Source: Verrucomicrobiia bacterium (GTDB taxonomy: Bacteria; Verrucomicrobiota; Verrucomicrobiia; Limisphaerales; JADLHS01). From it: DNA of 64,000 bases. The notes below the pieces were generated by a model. The model was not told the origin of the DNA, ran no database searches, and worked only from the letters and a program-made list of their open reading frames with translations. Shown piece after piece: positions 8,256-16,196 of the stretch. Both the position numbers and the translations under genes were made by a program. The DNA is taken from NCBI GenBank assembly GCA_026125285.1, contig JAHCLO010000012.1:21008-85007 (forward strand), written 5' to 3'. Positions within the stretch are counted from its first letter, which is position 1. Each line of letters opens with the position of its first letter.

Positions 8256-8285
8256 TTGACAGTGGAGGGAAACAGACTTTAGGAT
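8256..8285 (+). promoter_or_regulatory. Possible sigma70-type promoter for rhaB
   Basis: TTGACA at 8256-8261 is followed by an 18-base spacer and TAGGAT at 8280-8285, about 60 bases before the rhaB start. The -35 is perfect and the -10 matches four of six positions. This is pattern matching only, and the longer spacer weakens it. Confidence 0.3.
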
Positions 8286-8347
8286 GCCGTGCCGCAAGGA
8301 TGTCGGCGGGAGCATGGATTTTGAATCTGGCATGGGCTGAAGTTTTT

Positions 8348-9814
8348 ATGCGAACACACTATCTGGCTTGCGACTTGGGTGCGGAAAGCGGGCGGCTCAT
8401 GCTGGGCACCCTTGCCGATGGCAAACTGGCGTTGGAGGAATTACATCGGTTTCCCAACCCGCCGGTGCAAACCGGCGCTGCGCTGCACTGGAACATTGAC
8501 GCGCTGTTCGCGGAATTGAAAACCGGATTGAAACACGCCGCCGCCCGCCAGCTTCCCATCTCAAGTATCAGCACGGATTCCTGGGGCGTGGATTACGTGC
8601 TCTACGACAAGCACGGAGCGATCCTGCCGCCGGTCTGGCATTATCGCGACACCCGCACGGCGCGAGGCGTTGAACTGACCCGCTCGAAGATTGACTGGGC
8701 CACGATCTATCGGGAAACCGGCATCCAGTTCATGGCCCTCAATACCATCTATCAACTGGCGGCCGAACCGCCGGAACGACTCGCTGCGGCAAACCAGCTT
8801 CTCCTCATCGGTGACGCGTTTAATTTTTATTGCTCCGGCGTCGCGCGGAATGAAGTGTCGCTGGCCAGCACCACGCAACTCTACAACCCGCGCACCCAAG
8901 CCTGGTCCAAGCCATTGCTCGCCGCACTGGGACTGCGCGAAGAATTGTTCGCCCCCGTCGTGGAATCCGGTACTTGCCTGGGTAGCTTGAAACCGGAATT
9001 AGCTGCCGAAGTGGGTTTGCCGCAATTGGAGGTCATCGCATCTTGCTCGCATGATACGGGCGCGGCGGTGGCCGCTGTTCCGGCCGCCGGTGGGCACTGG
9101 GCCTACTTGAGTTCGGGGACATGGTCCTTGATGGGGATTGAATGGCCTCAGCCGATCATCACGGAACAAGGGCGCGATCTGAACTTCACCAACGAAATCG
9201 GATTTGGCCGCACGGCGCGAATCCTCAAGAACATCATCGGCCTCTGGCTGGTGCAGGAGTGCCGGCGCGACTGGGCGCAGCGCGGACAGGAATTTGATTA
9301 CGCCCAACTCACGGCGATGGCGGCGGACGCCAAGCCGTTTGTTTCGCTCATCAATCCAGCCGATCCGCGATTTGTCCGGCCGGGGGACATGCCCGACCGA
9401 ATCGCGGCGTTTTGCCGGGAGACGGAGCAACCCGTGCCGGATTCGCCCGGCGCGTTCGTGCGTTGCGCCTTTGAGAGCCTGGCGTTGTATTACCGGATTG
9501 TCCTGCGCCAACTCGAACAACTGACGGGCAAATCTATCCAGCAGTTGCACATTGTCGGTGGCGGCAGCAAGAACCGCCTGTTGAACCAATTTGCCGCCAA
9601 CGCACTGCAAATCCCGATCCTCGCGGGCCCGGCGGAATGTACGGCGCTGGGCAATGTGCTGGTGCAGGCGATTGCGCTAGGGCATCTTCCTTCATTGGCC
9701 GCAGCGCGTGAAGTCGTGTGCAACTCGTTCCAACTGGCACTCATTGAACCGCTATCGGCTGCGGTGTGGGACGAGGCCTTTGCGCGATTTGAGAAGCTGC
9801 TGAAATGGTGTTGA
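8348..9814 (+). CDS. rhaB: Rhamnulokinase (FGGY carbohydrate kinase)
   Basis: RhaB phosphorylates L-rhamnulose to L-rhamnulose 1-phosphate in rhamnose catabolism. The 488-residue length is typical. The N-terminal phosphate-binding motif is Asp-Leu-Gly-Ala-Glu-Ser-Gly-Arg, followed by the substrate-region motif Ser-Trp-Gly-Val-Asp-Tyr. The FGGY_C domain contains Ser-Ser-Gly-Thr-Trp-Ser-Leu-Met-Gly and the adenine-binding stretch Val-Gly-Gly-Gly-Ser-Lys-Asn. The start at 8348 removes an unrelated N-terminal extension of 44 residues. No rhaA, rhaD or regulator gene is adjacent, so the pathway must be completed elsewhere. Its close relative, L-fuculokinase, is less likely given the rhamnulokinase-type N-terminus. 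Confidence 0.9.
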   Translation: MRTHYLACDLGAESGRLMLGTLADGKLALEELHRFPNPPVQTGAALHWNIDALFAELKTGLKHAAARQLPISSISTDSWGVDYVLYDKHGAILPPVWHYRDTRTARGVELTRSKIDWATIYRETGIQFMALNTIYQLAAEPPERLAAANQLLLIGDAFNFYCSGVARNEVSLASTTQLYNPRTQAWSKPLLAALGLREELFAPVVESGTCLGSLKPELAAEVGLPQLEVIASCSHDTGAAVAAVPAAGGHWAYLSSGTWSLMGIEWPQPIITEQGRDLNFTNEIGFGRTARILKNIIGLWLVQECRRDWAQRGQEFDYAQLTAMAADAKPFVSLINPADPRFVRPGDMPDRIAAFCRETEQPVPDSPGAFVRCAFESLALYYRIVLRQLEQLTGKSIQQLHIVGGGSKNRLLNQFAANALQIPILAGPAECTALGNVLVQAIALGHLPSLAAAREVVCNSFQLALIEPLSAAVWDEAFARFEKLLKWC

Positions 9815-10079
9815 AGCGTGCTTCCCCGGTCGCGAACACTTGGACCTGCCAGCGGCTTCGAGTAGGGTTCCCTTGTCGTCAATTCGCCTGTCTGGCGCCG
9901 AAAGATAGTGCTCGCATGGTCAACTTCTTTATGGTTAAGTCCGCCGTAACGTCAAACTGACCATGCGCGCAACAATTGACGGAGACCAAACCAAACCGGG
10001 ATTGCGCTACAGCCTCCATCGTCCGGCCAGTCGCCCGGCTGTGTTGCTGCCAGTTCAGGCAAGCGATACCCTTTGAATC
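9815..10079. other. Intergenic region with no recognisable gene
   Basis: These 265 bases between rhaB and plsY contain no supported coding sequence, no convincing terminator and no member of the repeat families seen elsewhere. Apparent reading frames here are fragments of frames opposite neighbouring genes. Confidence 0.5.
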
Positions 10080-10727
10080 ATGGCGTGGATGGAACAATTG
10101 CAGGCGGCTGACGGCGGACAGGCGTTCGTCATGGCGTTGGTGGCTTACGTGCTGGGTTGCTTTACCACGGGTTATTATCTGGTCCGCGCCGTGAAGGGGC
10201 AGGACATCCGGGAAATGGACAGCGGAAGCGTCGGCGCGCGGAATGTGGGCCGATTGCTGGGCAAAGGAGGATTCTTCCTCACCGTCGTCGGCGATTTTGG
10301 CAAGGGGGTGCTGGCCGTTTGGGCGGCGCGACATTTTACCGGCAGCGATCTGCTGGCGGGCATCGCGATGCTGTCGGTCGTGGCGGGTCACATTTGGCCG
10401 GCCCAACTTCGATTTCGCGGGGGCAAAGGGGTGGCCACTTCGCTTGGGGCGTTGCTGGTGCTGGATCATCAGCTCCTGATCGTTTATATGGCATTATTCG
10501 CCGTCGGCTTTGCACTGAGCCGAAAAACAGTCTTGCCGGGGCTGGTTGCCTACGCGGGGTTGCCCTTGGTGGGCTATTTTCTCCAAGCGGATGGTTTGGA
10601 GACCAGCATCGTCTGCTTGATGAGTCTGATGATTTTGTTTGCGCACCGGCGCAATATCGTGGAAGAAATCCCGGCGCTCGCCGCCCGTCGCCGGGTGGCC
10701 GCCAAGCCGGAACGACCGAAATTATGA
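10080..10727 (+). CDS. plsY: Glycerol-3-phosphate acyltransferase PlsY
   Basis: PlsY is an integral membrane enzyme that transfers an acyl group from acyl-phosphate to glycerol 3-phosphate, the first step of phospholipid synthesis. The 215-residue protein has about five hydrophobic segments. Family signatures are Gly-Ser-Val-Gly-Ala-Arg-Asn-Val-Gly-Arg, an Asp-Phe-Gly-Lys-Gly motif, Gly-His-Ile-Trp-Pro...Phe-Arg-Gly-Gly-Lys-Gly-Val-Ala-Thr, and the terminal His-Arg-Arg-Asn-Ile. In the first motif most homologues read Gly-Ser-Gly-Asn-x-Gly-Ala-Thr-Asn, so this is a divergent version. The stop overlaps the start of the next gene (ATGA at 10724-10727), implying translational coupling to the acetyltransferase-aminotransferase fusion. 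Confidence 0.88.
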   Translation: MAWMEQLQAADGGQAFVMALVAYVLGCFTTGYYLVRAVKGQDIREMDSGSVGARNVGRLLGKGGFFLTVVGDFGKGVLAVWAARHFTGSDLLAGIAMLSVVAGHIWPAQLRFRGGKGVATSLGALLVLDHQLLIVYMALFAVGFALSRKTVLPGLVAYAGLPLVGYFLQADGLETSIVCLMSLMILFAHRRNIVEEIPALAARRRVAAKPERPKL

Positions 10728-12361
10728 GCACAGCACCGCTTTTGGTGTTCAAGTTCGCCACCGAAGACTGGGAATTCGAGCAGATTCACCGCTTGAATTA
10801 CCGGACATTCGTCGAAGAAATTCCGCAACATGAGCGGAGCCCGGCAGGTCGGTTGGTGGATAAGTTCCATGTCGAGAACACCTACTTGATCTGTCTGTGC
10901 GGACAGAAACTGGTGGGCATGCTGGCGGTACGCGGCCAGCGGCCTTTCTCGCTGGATCATAAACTTCCCGACCTGGATACCCACTTGCCCGCCGGCCGGA
11001 AGGTGTGTGAAATCCGATTGCTGGCCATTGAGAAGAAGTTTCGCGGCGCACGCGTGTTGCAGGGAATTCTGGCTTTGCTCTGGCAACATGGCGTGGAAAT
11101 GGGTTATGACTTGGCCATCATTTCGGGCACCACCCGCCAACAGAAACTTTATCAACATCTGGGTTTCGTGCCGTTTGGTCCGCTGGTGGGTGCTGGCGAA
11201 GCGCAGTTTCAGCCGATGTATATCACGCTGGAGACCTTCGAAGTCACTGCCCGCGAATTCTTGCGATCTTCCCCCGCGAAATCCTTTCATCCCAGCGCGG
11301 TGAATTTTCTCCCCGGTCCGGTCACTGTGCGGCGGGAAGTGCGCCGCGCTTTCGAGCAGGCGCCGGAATCGCATCGGGCGGACAGTTTCAGATCGGAGTT
11401 TCGGGCCACGAAAAAGCTGCTCACGGAACTGGTCCAGGCGCAGAACGTCGAGTTGTTCATGGGTTCAGGAACGCTGGCCAACGACATCGTGGGAGCGCAA
11501 CTCTCGCTGTTGGGCGGACACGGACTGGTGCTGACGAACGGTGAGTTCGGTGATCGTCTGGTGGACCACGCGCGCCGATGGCATCTGAAATTCGATACCG
11601 TCGCGGCACCTTGGGGCCAACCCCTGGACGTTGGGCCTATTCGCCGCAAACTGGGCGCCATCCCGTCACCGGGCTGGCTCTGGTGCGCTCACTGCGAAAC
11701 CGCCACTGGCGTCCTGAATGATTTGAACGCACTGAAAGACCTGTGCATCGAACATGGCGTCAAATTGTGTCTCGATGCCGTCAGCACCATTGGCGTGGTG
11801 CCGGTGGATTTGACCGGGGTTTATCTGGCATCGTGTGCCAGCGGGAAGGGACTGCGGTCCTACCCCGGCGTTTCCATGGTGTTTTATCATCACGCGGTTA
11901 GTCCGATGGAACGCCTGCCGCGCTATCTTGATTTGGGATACTACGCGCAACAGGACGGCCTGCCCTTCACCTTTTCCTCCAACCTGCTCCACGCGTTGCA
12001 CGCGGCCGTCCAGGGTGTGAACTGGGAAAAGCGCTTTCGAGAATTGAGCGACATTTCGGGATGGTTGCGGACTCGTCTTACGGAACTCGGCTTTGACTTG
12101 GTGGGGCACGACACCCGCACCTCCCCGGCCGTAACCACCATCGCCTTGCCGACGGAGCTGAATTCCCTCCAGATCGGCGGCCTGCTCCAAGAGGCGGGTT
12201 ATCTGCTCAGTTACAACAGTGATTATCTCCGGCGCCGGAACTGGTTTCAGGTCTGTCTCATGGGCGAGTGCGTACGGGACAAGGTGGTGGCGTTGGTCAA
12301 CGCGCTGAACCGGGTTTGTTTCCGCAAACGCGCGCTGGTTTCACCGCAGTCGGTCGTTTGA
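10724..12361 (+). CDS. GNAT-like N-acyltransferase fused to class V PLP aminotransferase
   Basis: This 545-residue protein has two domains. Residues 1 to about 175 resemble a GNAT/autoinducer-synthase-like acyltransferase: Phe-Glu-Gln-Ile-His-Arg-Leu-Asn-Tyr-Arg-Thr-Phe near the N-terminus, then Cys-Glu-Ile-Arg-Leu-Leu-Ala-Ile and a Gln-Lys-Leu-Tyr-Gln-His-Leu-Gly-Phe helix. Residues about 185-535 form a class V aminotransferase like alanine-glyoxylate or 2-aminoethylphosphonate aminotransferase. There, Gly-Ser-Gly-Thr-Leu-Ala-Asn binds PLP phosphate, Asp-Ala-Val-Ser holds the pyridine nitrogen, and Lys375 in Ala-Ser-Gly-Lys-Gly-Leu is the Schiff-base Lys. It overlaps plsY by four bases. The substrate is unknown. 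The coupling suggests making an amino compound and N-acylating it, possibly for an aminolipid. Confidence 0.82.
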   Translation: MSTAPLLVFKFATEDWEFEQIHRLNYRTFVEEIPQHERSPAGRLVDKFHVENTYLICLCGQKLVGMLAVRGQRPFSLDHKLPDLDTHLPAGRKVCEIRLLAIEKKFRGARVLQGILALLWQHGVEMGYDLAIISGTTRQQKLYQHLGFVPFGPLVGAGEAQFQPMYITLETFEVTAREFLRSSPAKSFHPSAVNFLPGPVTVRREVRRAFEQAPESHRADSFRSEFRATKKLLTELVQAQNVELFMGSGTLANDIVGAQLSLLGGHGLVLTNGEFGDRLVDHARRWHLKFDTVAAPWGQPLDVGPIRRKLGAIPSPGWLWCAHCETATGVLNDLNALKDLCIEHGVKLCLDAVSTIGVVPVDLTGVYLASCASGKGLRSYPGVSMVFYHHAVSPMERLPRYLDLGYYAQQDGLPFTFSSNLLHALHAAVQGVNWEKRFRELSDISGWLRTRLTELGFDLVGHDTRTSPAVTTIALPTELNSLQIGGLLQEAGYLLSYNSDYLRRRNWFQVCLMGECVRDKVVALVNALNRVCFRKRALVSPQSVV

Positions 12362-12611
12362 ACAAGTGAACAACGGCGTGAAGGTAGTTCAGCCTTCGAA
12401 TCAGGAGACATCGCCGACACAGTCGTGACTGCGGAATCGAGCAGCAATCGGCAGCTTTGAGCCGATTTCGTTTTTTGCAGCGCCGTTGGAAGCGGAGCAA
12501 CAGCCGCGCGTGTGGTTCGGTAGTACCGCGTGCGTGCAACTACAATTCCAAGCCGAAGAGACGGCAACTTCTCCGACGAGCACCTCAGACTTGGGAGGTT
12601 TGCACCGCCTC
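12362..12611. other. Intergenic region between convergent genes
   Basis: This stretch separates the fusion gene from the opposing rhodanese gene. It contains the terminator listed at 12446-12476 and no supported coding sequence. Confidence 0.5.
12446..12476 (+). terminator. Rho-independent terminator after the plsY operon
   Basis: A perfect 7-bp stem (aatcggc and gccgatt) closes an 8-base loop and is followed by tcgtttttt. It lies 85 bases after the stop of the acetyltransferase-aminotransferase gene, between convergent genes. Confidence 0.7.
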
Positions 12612-12986
12612 TTATCCCTCGCTATTCATCGGCCAGCCAGCGGCCACCAGCGCCTTGTAACCGCCAATGAGCGAGAAGACCTTGCGATACCCCAGTTGCT
12701 GGGCGGCCGCAGCGGTGAGAGCTGACCGAAAGCCACCGCCGCAATACATGATGATTTCCTGGTTCGGATCCGGATAGAGCCTCTCCAAATCCCGCTCCAG
12801 AATGCCCTTTCCCAGATGGACCGCCTCGACGGCGTGGCCCGCCTGCCATTCATGGTCTTCGCGCACGTCCATCAGTACGAGTTGGGGATTGGCCGCGAGC
12901 CGGGCGCGGGCCTCTGCCACCGTGACTTCTTCGACGTGCTTCTTGGCTTCGTTGACGAGTTTGAGAAATCCTGGCGAATGAACCAT
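12612..12986 (-). CDS. Rhodanese-domain protein
   Basis: This is a 124-residue single rhodanese domain with a short N-terminal helix. Asp-Val-Arg-Glu follows the first strands, and the active-site loop is Tyr-Cys-Gly-Gly-Gly-Phe-Arg-Ser with the persulfide-forming Cys. His-Leu-Gly-Lys-Gly and the C-terminal Gly-Gly-Tyr-Lys-Ala-Leu are also family features. It probably moves sulfane sulfur in the cytoplasm. Start 12986 (Met-Val-His-Ser-Pro-Gly-Phe) is preferred over the Met at 13025 because it gives the usual N-terminus of this small family. It is divergent from the EamA transporter gene. Confidence 0.88.
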   Translation of the reverse strand: MVHSPGFLKLVNEAKKHVEEVTVAEARARLAANPQLVLMDVREDHEWQAGHAVEAVHLGKGILERDLERLYPDPNQEIIMYCGGGFRSALTAAAAQQLGYRKVFSLIGGYKALVAAGWPMNSEG

Positions 12987-13082
12987 GGCTGCCAAGTTAG
13001 TTTTCACCCCAAGGGGGTCAAACAAATTCCTCCGCCGGGAAATTTCATTGGCGGGCCACGCCGGGGCTGGCTAACTCGTCGG

Positions 13083-14012
13083 GTGTCAACGTCGCGAAAC
13101 AACGCCTGGCTGGCCGCAAGTCTCCTGTTTGCCGTGTTCCTTTGGGGCGGCAACAACACGGGCACCAAAGTCCTCGTGGCCTCCTGGCCGCCCATCTGGA
13201 CCGGCGGCAGCCGCTTTCTGCTGGCGGGCCTACTGTTGCTGGCCGTGTTTCGCTGGACGCGTTGGCTGGGCGTCCGACACACGCCGCCACCGGAATTGAA
13301 GCGGCCCCTCTGGCGGCGTGGCGGCCTGAGTCTGGCCGCCTACATCGTCGCCTTCAATTGGGCGCTGCGTTACACTTCAGCCTCCCACGTGGCGTTGTAC
13401 CTGGGTGCGGCGCCGGTGTGGGCGCTGCTGTGGGAAGGCTGGCCGGACCGCACCCGCCGCAGTGCCCTGCGTTACGGGGCCGCGTTGCTGGCGCTGGGGG
13501 GAGTGGCGGTGCTGGTCGGTCCGGCGCTCGGTTCGCGCGCCGTGAGTTTGCCCGGGGAATTACTTGGGCTGACGGCCAGTGTGTTGTGGGCAAATTTTGG
13601 TCGGCAGTGCCGGGCGTTGAGTTGCCAACTCAGCGGGGCTGAAGTCACGGCGCACACGATGTGGCGGGCGGGCGTCTGTCTGATGCCCTTGGCACTGGTG
13701 GAGCTTATCCCATCGGGACTGCCGCTGGATACCAATTTACTGGGGATCCAAGCCTACTGCATCGTGGCGGGTGGTGGGTTGGCTTTCGGCCTGTGGACCA
13801 ATGCACTACGGCACTGGCCCACCAGCCAGGTGTTATTGTTCAACAACCTGATTCCGTTGAGCACGATGTTGTGGGCGTACTTTTGGCTGGACGAGCCCAT
13901 CACTTCGACTTTCTGGCTGGCGATGATTCTGATTGCCACCGGGGTGATTCTGGGTCAACTCAGCTTTGGCAAGACGCCGGTTCCGCGTACGGTCGCCCAA
14001 ACGGAAGTATAA
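13083..14012 (+). CDS. EamA/DMT-family transporter
   Basis: This inner-membrane protein of about 309 residues has roughly ten hydrophobic segments forming two EamA repeats, as in the drug/metabolite exporter superfamily. The first repeat contains Phe-Leu-Trp-Gly-Gly-Asn, the usual EamA opening. The second contains Ala-Ser-Val-Leu-Trp-Ala and ends with Leu-Ile-Pro-Leu-Ser-Thr, the usual conserved half-repeat. The substrate is unknown. The GTG start at 13083 gives the normal family length. An ATG start farther upstream would add unrelated sequence overlapping the divergent rhodanese gene. Confidence 0.85.
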   Translation: MSTSRNNAWLAASLLFAVFLWGGNNTGTKVLVASWPPIWTGGSRFLLAGLLLLAVFRWTRWLGVRHTPPPELKRPLWRRGGLSLAAYIVAFNWALRYTSASHVALYLGAAPVWALLWEGWPDRTRRSALRYGAALLALGGVAVLVGPALGSRAVSLPGELLGLTASVLWANFGRQCRALSCQLSGAEVTAHTMWRAGVCLMPLALVELIPSGLPLDTNLLGIQAYCIVAGGGLAFGLWTNALRHWPTSQVLLFNNLIPLSTMLWAYFWLDEPITSTFWLAMILIATGVILGQLSFGKTPVPRTVAQTEV

Positions 14013-14032
14013 CCATCAACCCGACTGTTATC

Positions 14033-14398
14033 ATGGACATCCGAAATCTTGAAGAAGTGCCGGCTTTCATCACCAAGGATGGTTCGGAAATCCGCGAGTT
14101 GCTCGCGCATCGGAATTCCGTCATCCGCCGGCAGAGTCTGGCCGAGGCCCGCTTGCCCGTGGGCGCCAGCACGCAGGAACATTACCATCCCAAGGCCGAG
14201 GAGATTTACTACCTGACGCACGGGAGTGGCCAGATTCGCATTGAAGGCGAAGTGCGAGCCGTCAAGGCGGGCGACGCCATTGCCATCCCGCCGGGACAAA
14301 AGCACAAACTGTGGAACACCGGTGACGAGCCGTTGCGTCTGCTCTGTTGCTGCGCGCCGGCTTACGAGCACAGCGACACCGTCATCACCGAAACGTGA
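14033..14398 (+). CDS. Small cupin-domain protein
   Basis: This 121-residue single cupin_2 domain has motif 1 as His-Tyr-His-Pro-Lys-Ala-Glu-Glu-Ile-Tyr-Tyr, supplying His, His and Glu metal ligands, and motif 2 as Pro-Pro-Gly-Gln-Lys-His-Lys-Leu-Trp-Asn with the final His. Members bind a metal and act as isomerases, dioxygenases or sensors. Nothing here specifies the substrate. It lies 20 bases after the transporter gene and is probably co-transcribed with it. The start is the ATG preceding Asp-Ile-Arg-Asn-Leu. Confidence 0.85.
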   Translation: MDIRNLEEVPAFITKDGSEIRELLAHRNSVIRRQSLAEARLPVGASTQEHYHPKAEEIYYLTHGSGQIRIEGEVRAVKAGDAIAIPPGQKHKLWNTGDEPLRLLCCCAPAYEHSDTVITET

Positions 14399-14434
14399 AT
14401 TGACCTCGCCCGGAGTCCTCGCTTAACTGCCTTG

Positions 14435-14842
14435 ATGCGAACGTGGATCGTGCTATTGCTCGTCGGGGTCATATTGGGCGGGGGTTGCGCCGGCAACGGC
14501 ACGGCGACGTTCGAGACGGTCCCGGCGAATACCGGCGCCGTTCAGAGCGATAAAACCCCGTTGCCGGCAGAGGGCGGGGCCATCACGAATACCGCCGAAT
14601 TGATCATCACCCCGGACCACATGCTGGTGGGGAGGGTGGTCGCCTACAATGAGGCGGGCCGGTTTGTGGTGCTGGATTTCCCTTTGGGTGAGTTGCCGGC
14701 TGTCGAGCGGCGAATGTTCCTCTACCGGGCCGGATTGAAGGTGGGAGAAGTCAGGATCAATTCCTGGCAGCGCGAACATTTCATCGTGGCGGACTTGGTG
14801 GCGGGCGAAGCCCGGCAGGGCGACCAGGTGCGGGCCAGGTAA
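14435..14842 (+). CDS. Small lipoprotein of unknown function
   Basis: This 135-residue protein has an N-terminal signal ending in the lipobox Leu-Gly-Gly-Gly-Cys, which predicts lipid attachment. A Thr/Ala/Gly-rich linker leads to a compact C-terminal domain with Val-Gly-Arg-Val-Val-Ala-Tyr-Asn and Phe-Val-Val-Leu-Asp-Phe. That pattern resembles small beta-barrel domains found in other PVC lipoproteins, but I do not recognise a named family. A TTG directly upstream could also serve as the start. It is 36 bases after the cupin gene, in the same direction. Confidence 0.65.
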   Translation: MRTWIVLLLVGVILGGGCAGNGTATFETVPANTGAVQSDKTPLPAEGGAITNTAELIITPDHMLVGRVVAYNEAGRFVVLDFPLGELPAVERRMFLYRAGLKVGEVRINSWQREHFIVADLVAGEARQGDQVRAR

Positions 14843-14928
14843 CCCCTTCCTAATAGATCGTGGAATCCAGTCTGGGCGCTGCTGAGGCTCGCTCGCGCTG
14901 AACAGTTCAACCTGAGCTTGCGGCCTGA

Positions 14929-15291
14929 TCAAACCTCCGGCTTCTCCGTCCCCTCGCCGTGAGTTTCCTGCAATGGTTTGACGGTTTGCGGCAGGGCGTT
15001 CCGCTTGTACGGCGAATGGAGGTTGAAGTAAATCCCGCACAGTGGACGCGGGTCGTCGTTCTGGCTTAGAATCACGGTGACCTGTTTGTCCAGGGCGATG
15101 CCGTGCCTCAAGTTGGCCCCGCGGGTTTCATAAGCCTTGATGGCCTTTTGCACCAGCGAAGCGAGTGCCGCTTCAAAATCCTCCGGCGTTTTGTCCAGGC
15201 ACACCACAAACTTGTCATAGGCGCGCACGGCCTCGGCAATTTCCCGCTTGAAAGTCTCAATCGTCACAGGTGCAAGGTAGGGGAACCCCAC
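14929..15291 (-). CDS. Hypothetical protein downstream of yggS
   Basis: I do not recognise this 120-residue protein. It is soluble, with a helical N-terminus (Glu-Thr-Phe-Lys-Arg-Glu-Ile-Ala-Glu-Ala-Val) and a beta-rich second half containing Val-Thr-Val-Ile-Leu-Ser-Gln-Asn and Cys-Gly-Ile-Tyr-Phe-Asn-Leu-His-Ser. Only GTG starts are available, at 15291 or 15267 (Val-Thr-Ile-Glu-Thr-Phe), and the shorter one is plausible. It follows yggS by 21 bases on the same strand and is likely co-transcribed. Confidence 0.55.
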   Translation of the reverse strand: MGFPYLAPVTIETFKREIAEAVRAYDKFVVCLDKTPEDFEAALASLVQKAIKAYETRGANLRHGIALDKQVTVILSQNDDPRPLCGIYFNLHSPYKRNALPQTVKPLQETHGEGTEKPEV

Positions 15292-15312
15292 CCGAAATGA
15301 AGGAAAATCCCG

Positions 15313-16017
15313 TCAAGCTGGTGGGTCGGCCTTTCGGCCGGAGCGCTCCCCGAACAATGCGGTCCCGACGCGGATAATGGTCGCGCCTTCCTCAATGGCC
15401 ACCTCGAAATCCTCGCTCATACCCATGCTCAGGTGGGGCAGGGGAGCGCCGAGCACGGCTTCCGCGGCTTCCTTCAATGCGCGGAGTTTTTGAAAATAGG
15501 GTCGCGCTTTCTCCGGCACCGGTGCAAACGGAGGAATGGCCATCAAACCATGAACCTCCAGACGGGGCAGGGCATTGATGGCCTGCAAGTCGGCCAACAT
15601 CGCCTCGGGCGGGTAACCAAACTTGCTGGCTTCGCCGGCCACGTTGACCTCGATCAGGATGGGCATCGTCTTGGCCGCCTGCTCGGCGCGCTTGTTGAGT
15701 TCGCGCGCCAGGGCCAGGCTGTCCACGCTGTGGATCATCTCGAACAACTCGACTGCGTCGCGGCACTTGTTCGATTGCAGATGGCCAATGAAATGCCAGC
15801 GCGCTTTCCCGGGACAATTAGGAATTTTAGCCTTCGCCTCCTGGACTTTGTTTTCGCCGAACCAAGTCAGGCCGAGATCAGTAGCGGCGCGGATGGTTTC
15901 GGGCGGATGCGTCTTGGAGACCGCCAGCAACAACACGGAATCCCGCGCGCGTCCAACACGTTCGCACGCGGCGCGAATTCTTTGCTCGATCTGCTCCACA
16001 TTGTCGGCCAAACCCAT
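15313..16017 (-). CDS. yggS: PLP homeostasis protein (YggS/PROSC family)
   Basis: This 234-residue cytoplasmic PLP-binding protein of the alanine-racemase N-terminal fold regulates pyridoxal phosphate supply and amino-acid balance. The PLP Lys is Lys35 in Leu-Ala-Val-Ser-Lys-Thr-His-Pro. Other signatures are Phe-Gly-Glu-Asn-Lys-Val-Gln-Glu, Trp-His-Phe-Ile-Gly-His-Leu-Gln-Ser-Asn-Lys, Val-Asn-Val-Ala-Gly-Glu-Ala-Ser-Lys-Phe-Gly, and Ser-Met-Gly-Met-Ser-Glu-Asp-Phe. The start at 16017 gives the normal length; an in-frame extension upstream is not conserved-looking. Confidence 0.93.
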   Translation of the reverse strand: MGLADNVEQIEQRIRAACERVGRARDSVLLLAVSKTHPPETIRAATDLGLTWFGENKVQEAKAKIPNCPGKARWHFIGHLQSNKCRDAVELFEMIHSVDSLALARELNKRAEQAAKTMPILIEVNVAGEASKFGYPPEAMLADLQAINALPRLEVHGLMAIPPFAPVPEKARPYFQKLRALKEAAEAVLGAPLPHLSMGMSEDFEVAIEEGATIIRVGTALFGERSGRKADPPA

Positions 16018-16196
16018 GTCGCCATTTAGCCAGAACCCTGGCCGCGGGGAAATCACCATTTGGCACAACGCAGTGCAATTCTCGCCAGTTGATTGAGTCC
16101 CCCTCAAGCCGCTGTGCCCCTGAGCGGTATGCACGATGGACTACGATTCCTCGACCGAGCGGGTTCGCGATTGCGCCACCGCAATTCTTGAATAGT

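Noticed and set aside
10157..10723. Upstream extension of the acetyltransferase-aminotransferase frame, giving 734 residues
   Set aside because: This part overlaps plsY in another frame and has arginine/glycine-rich composition. The ATGA junction at 10724 gives the natural start.
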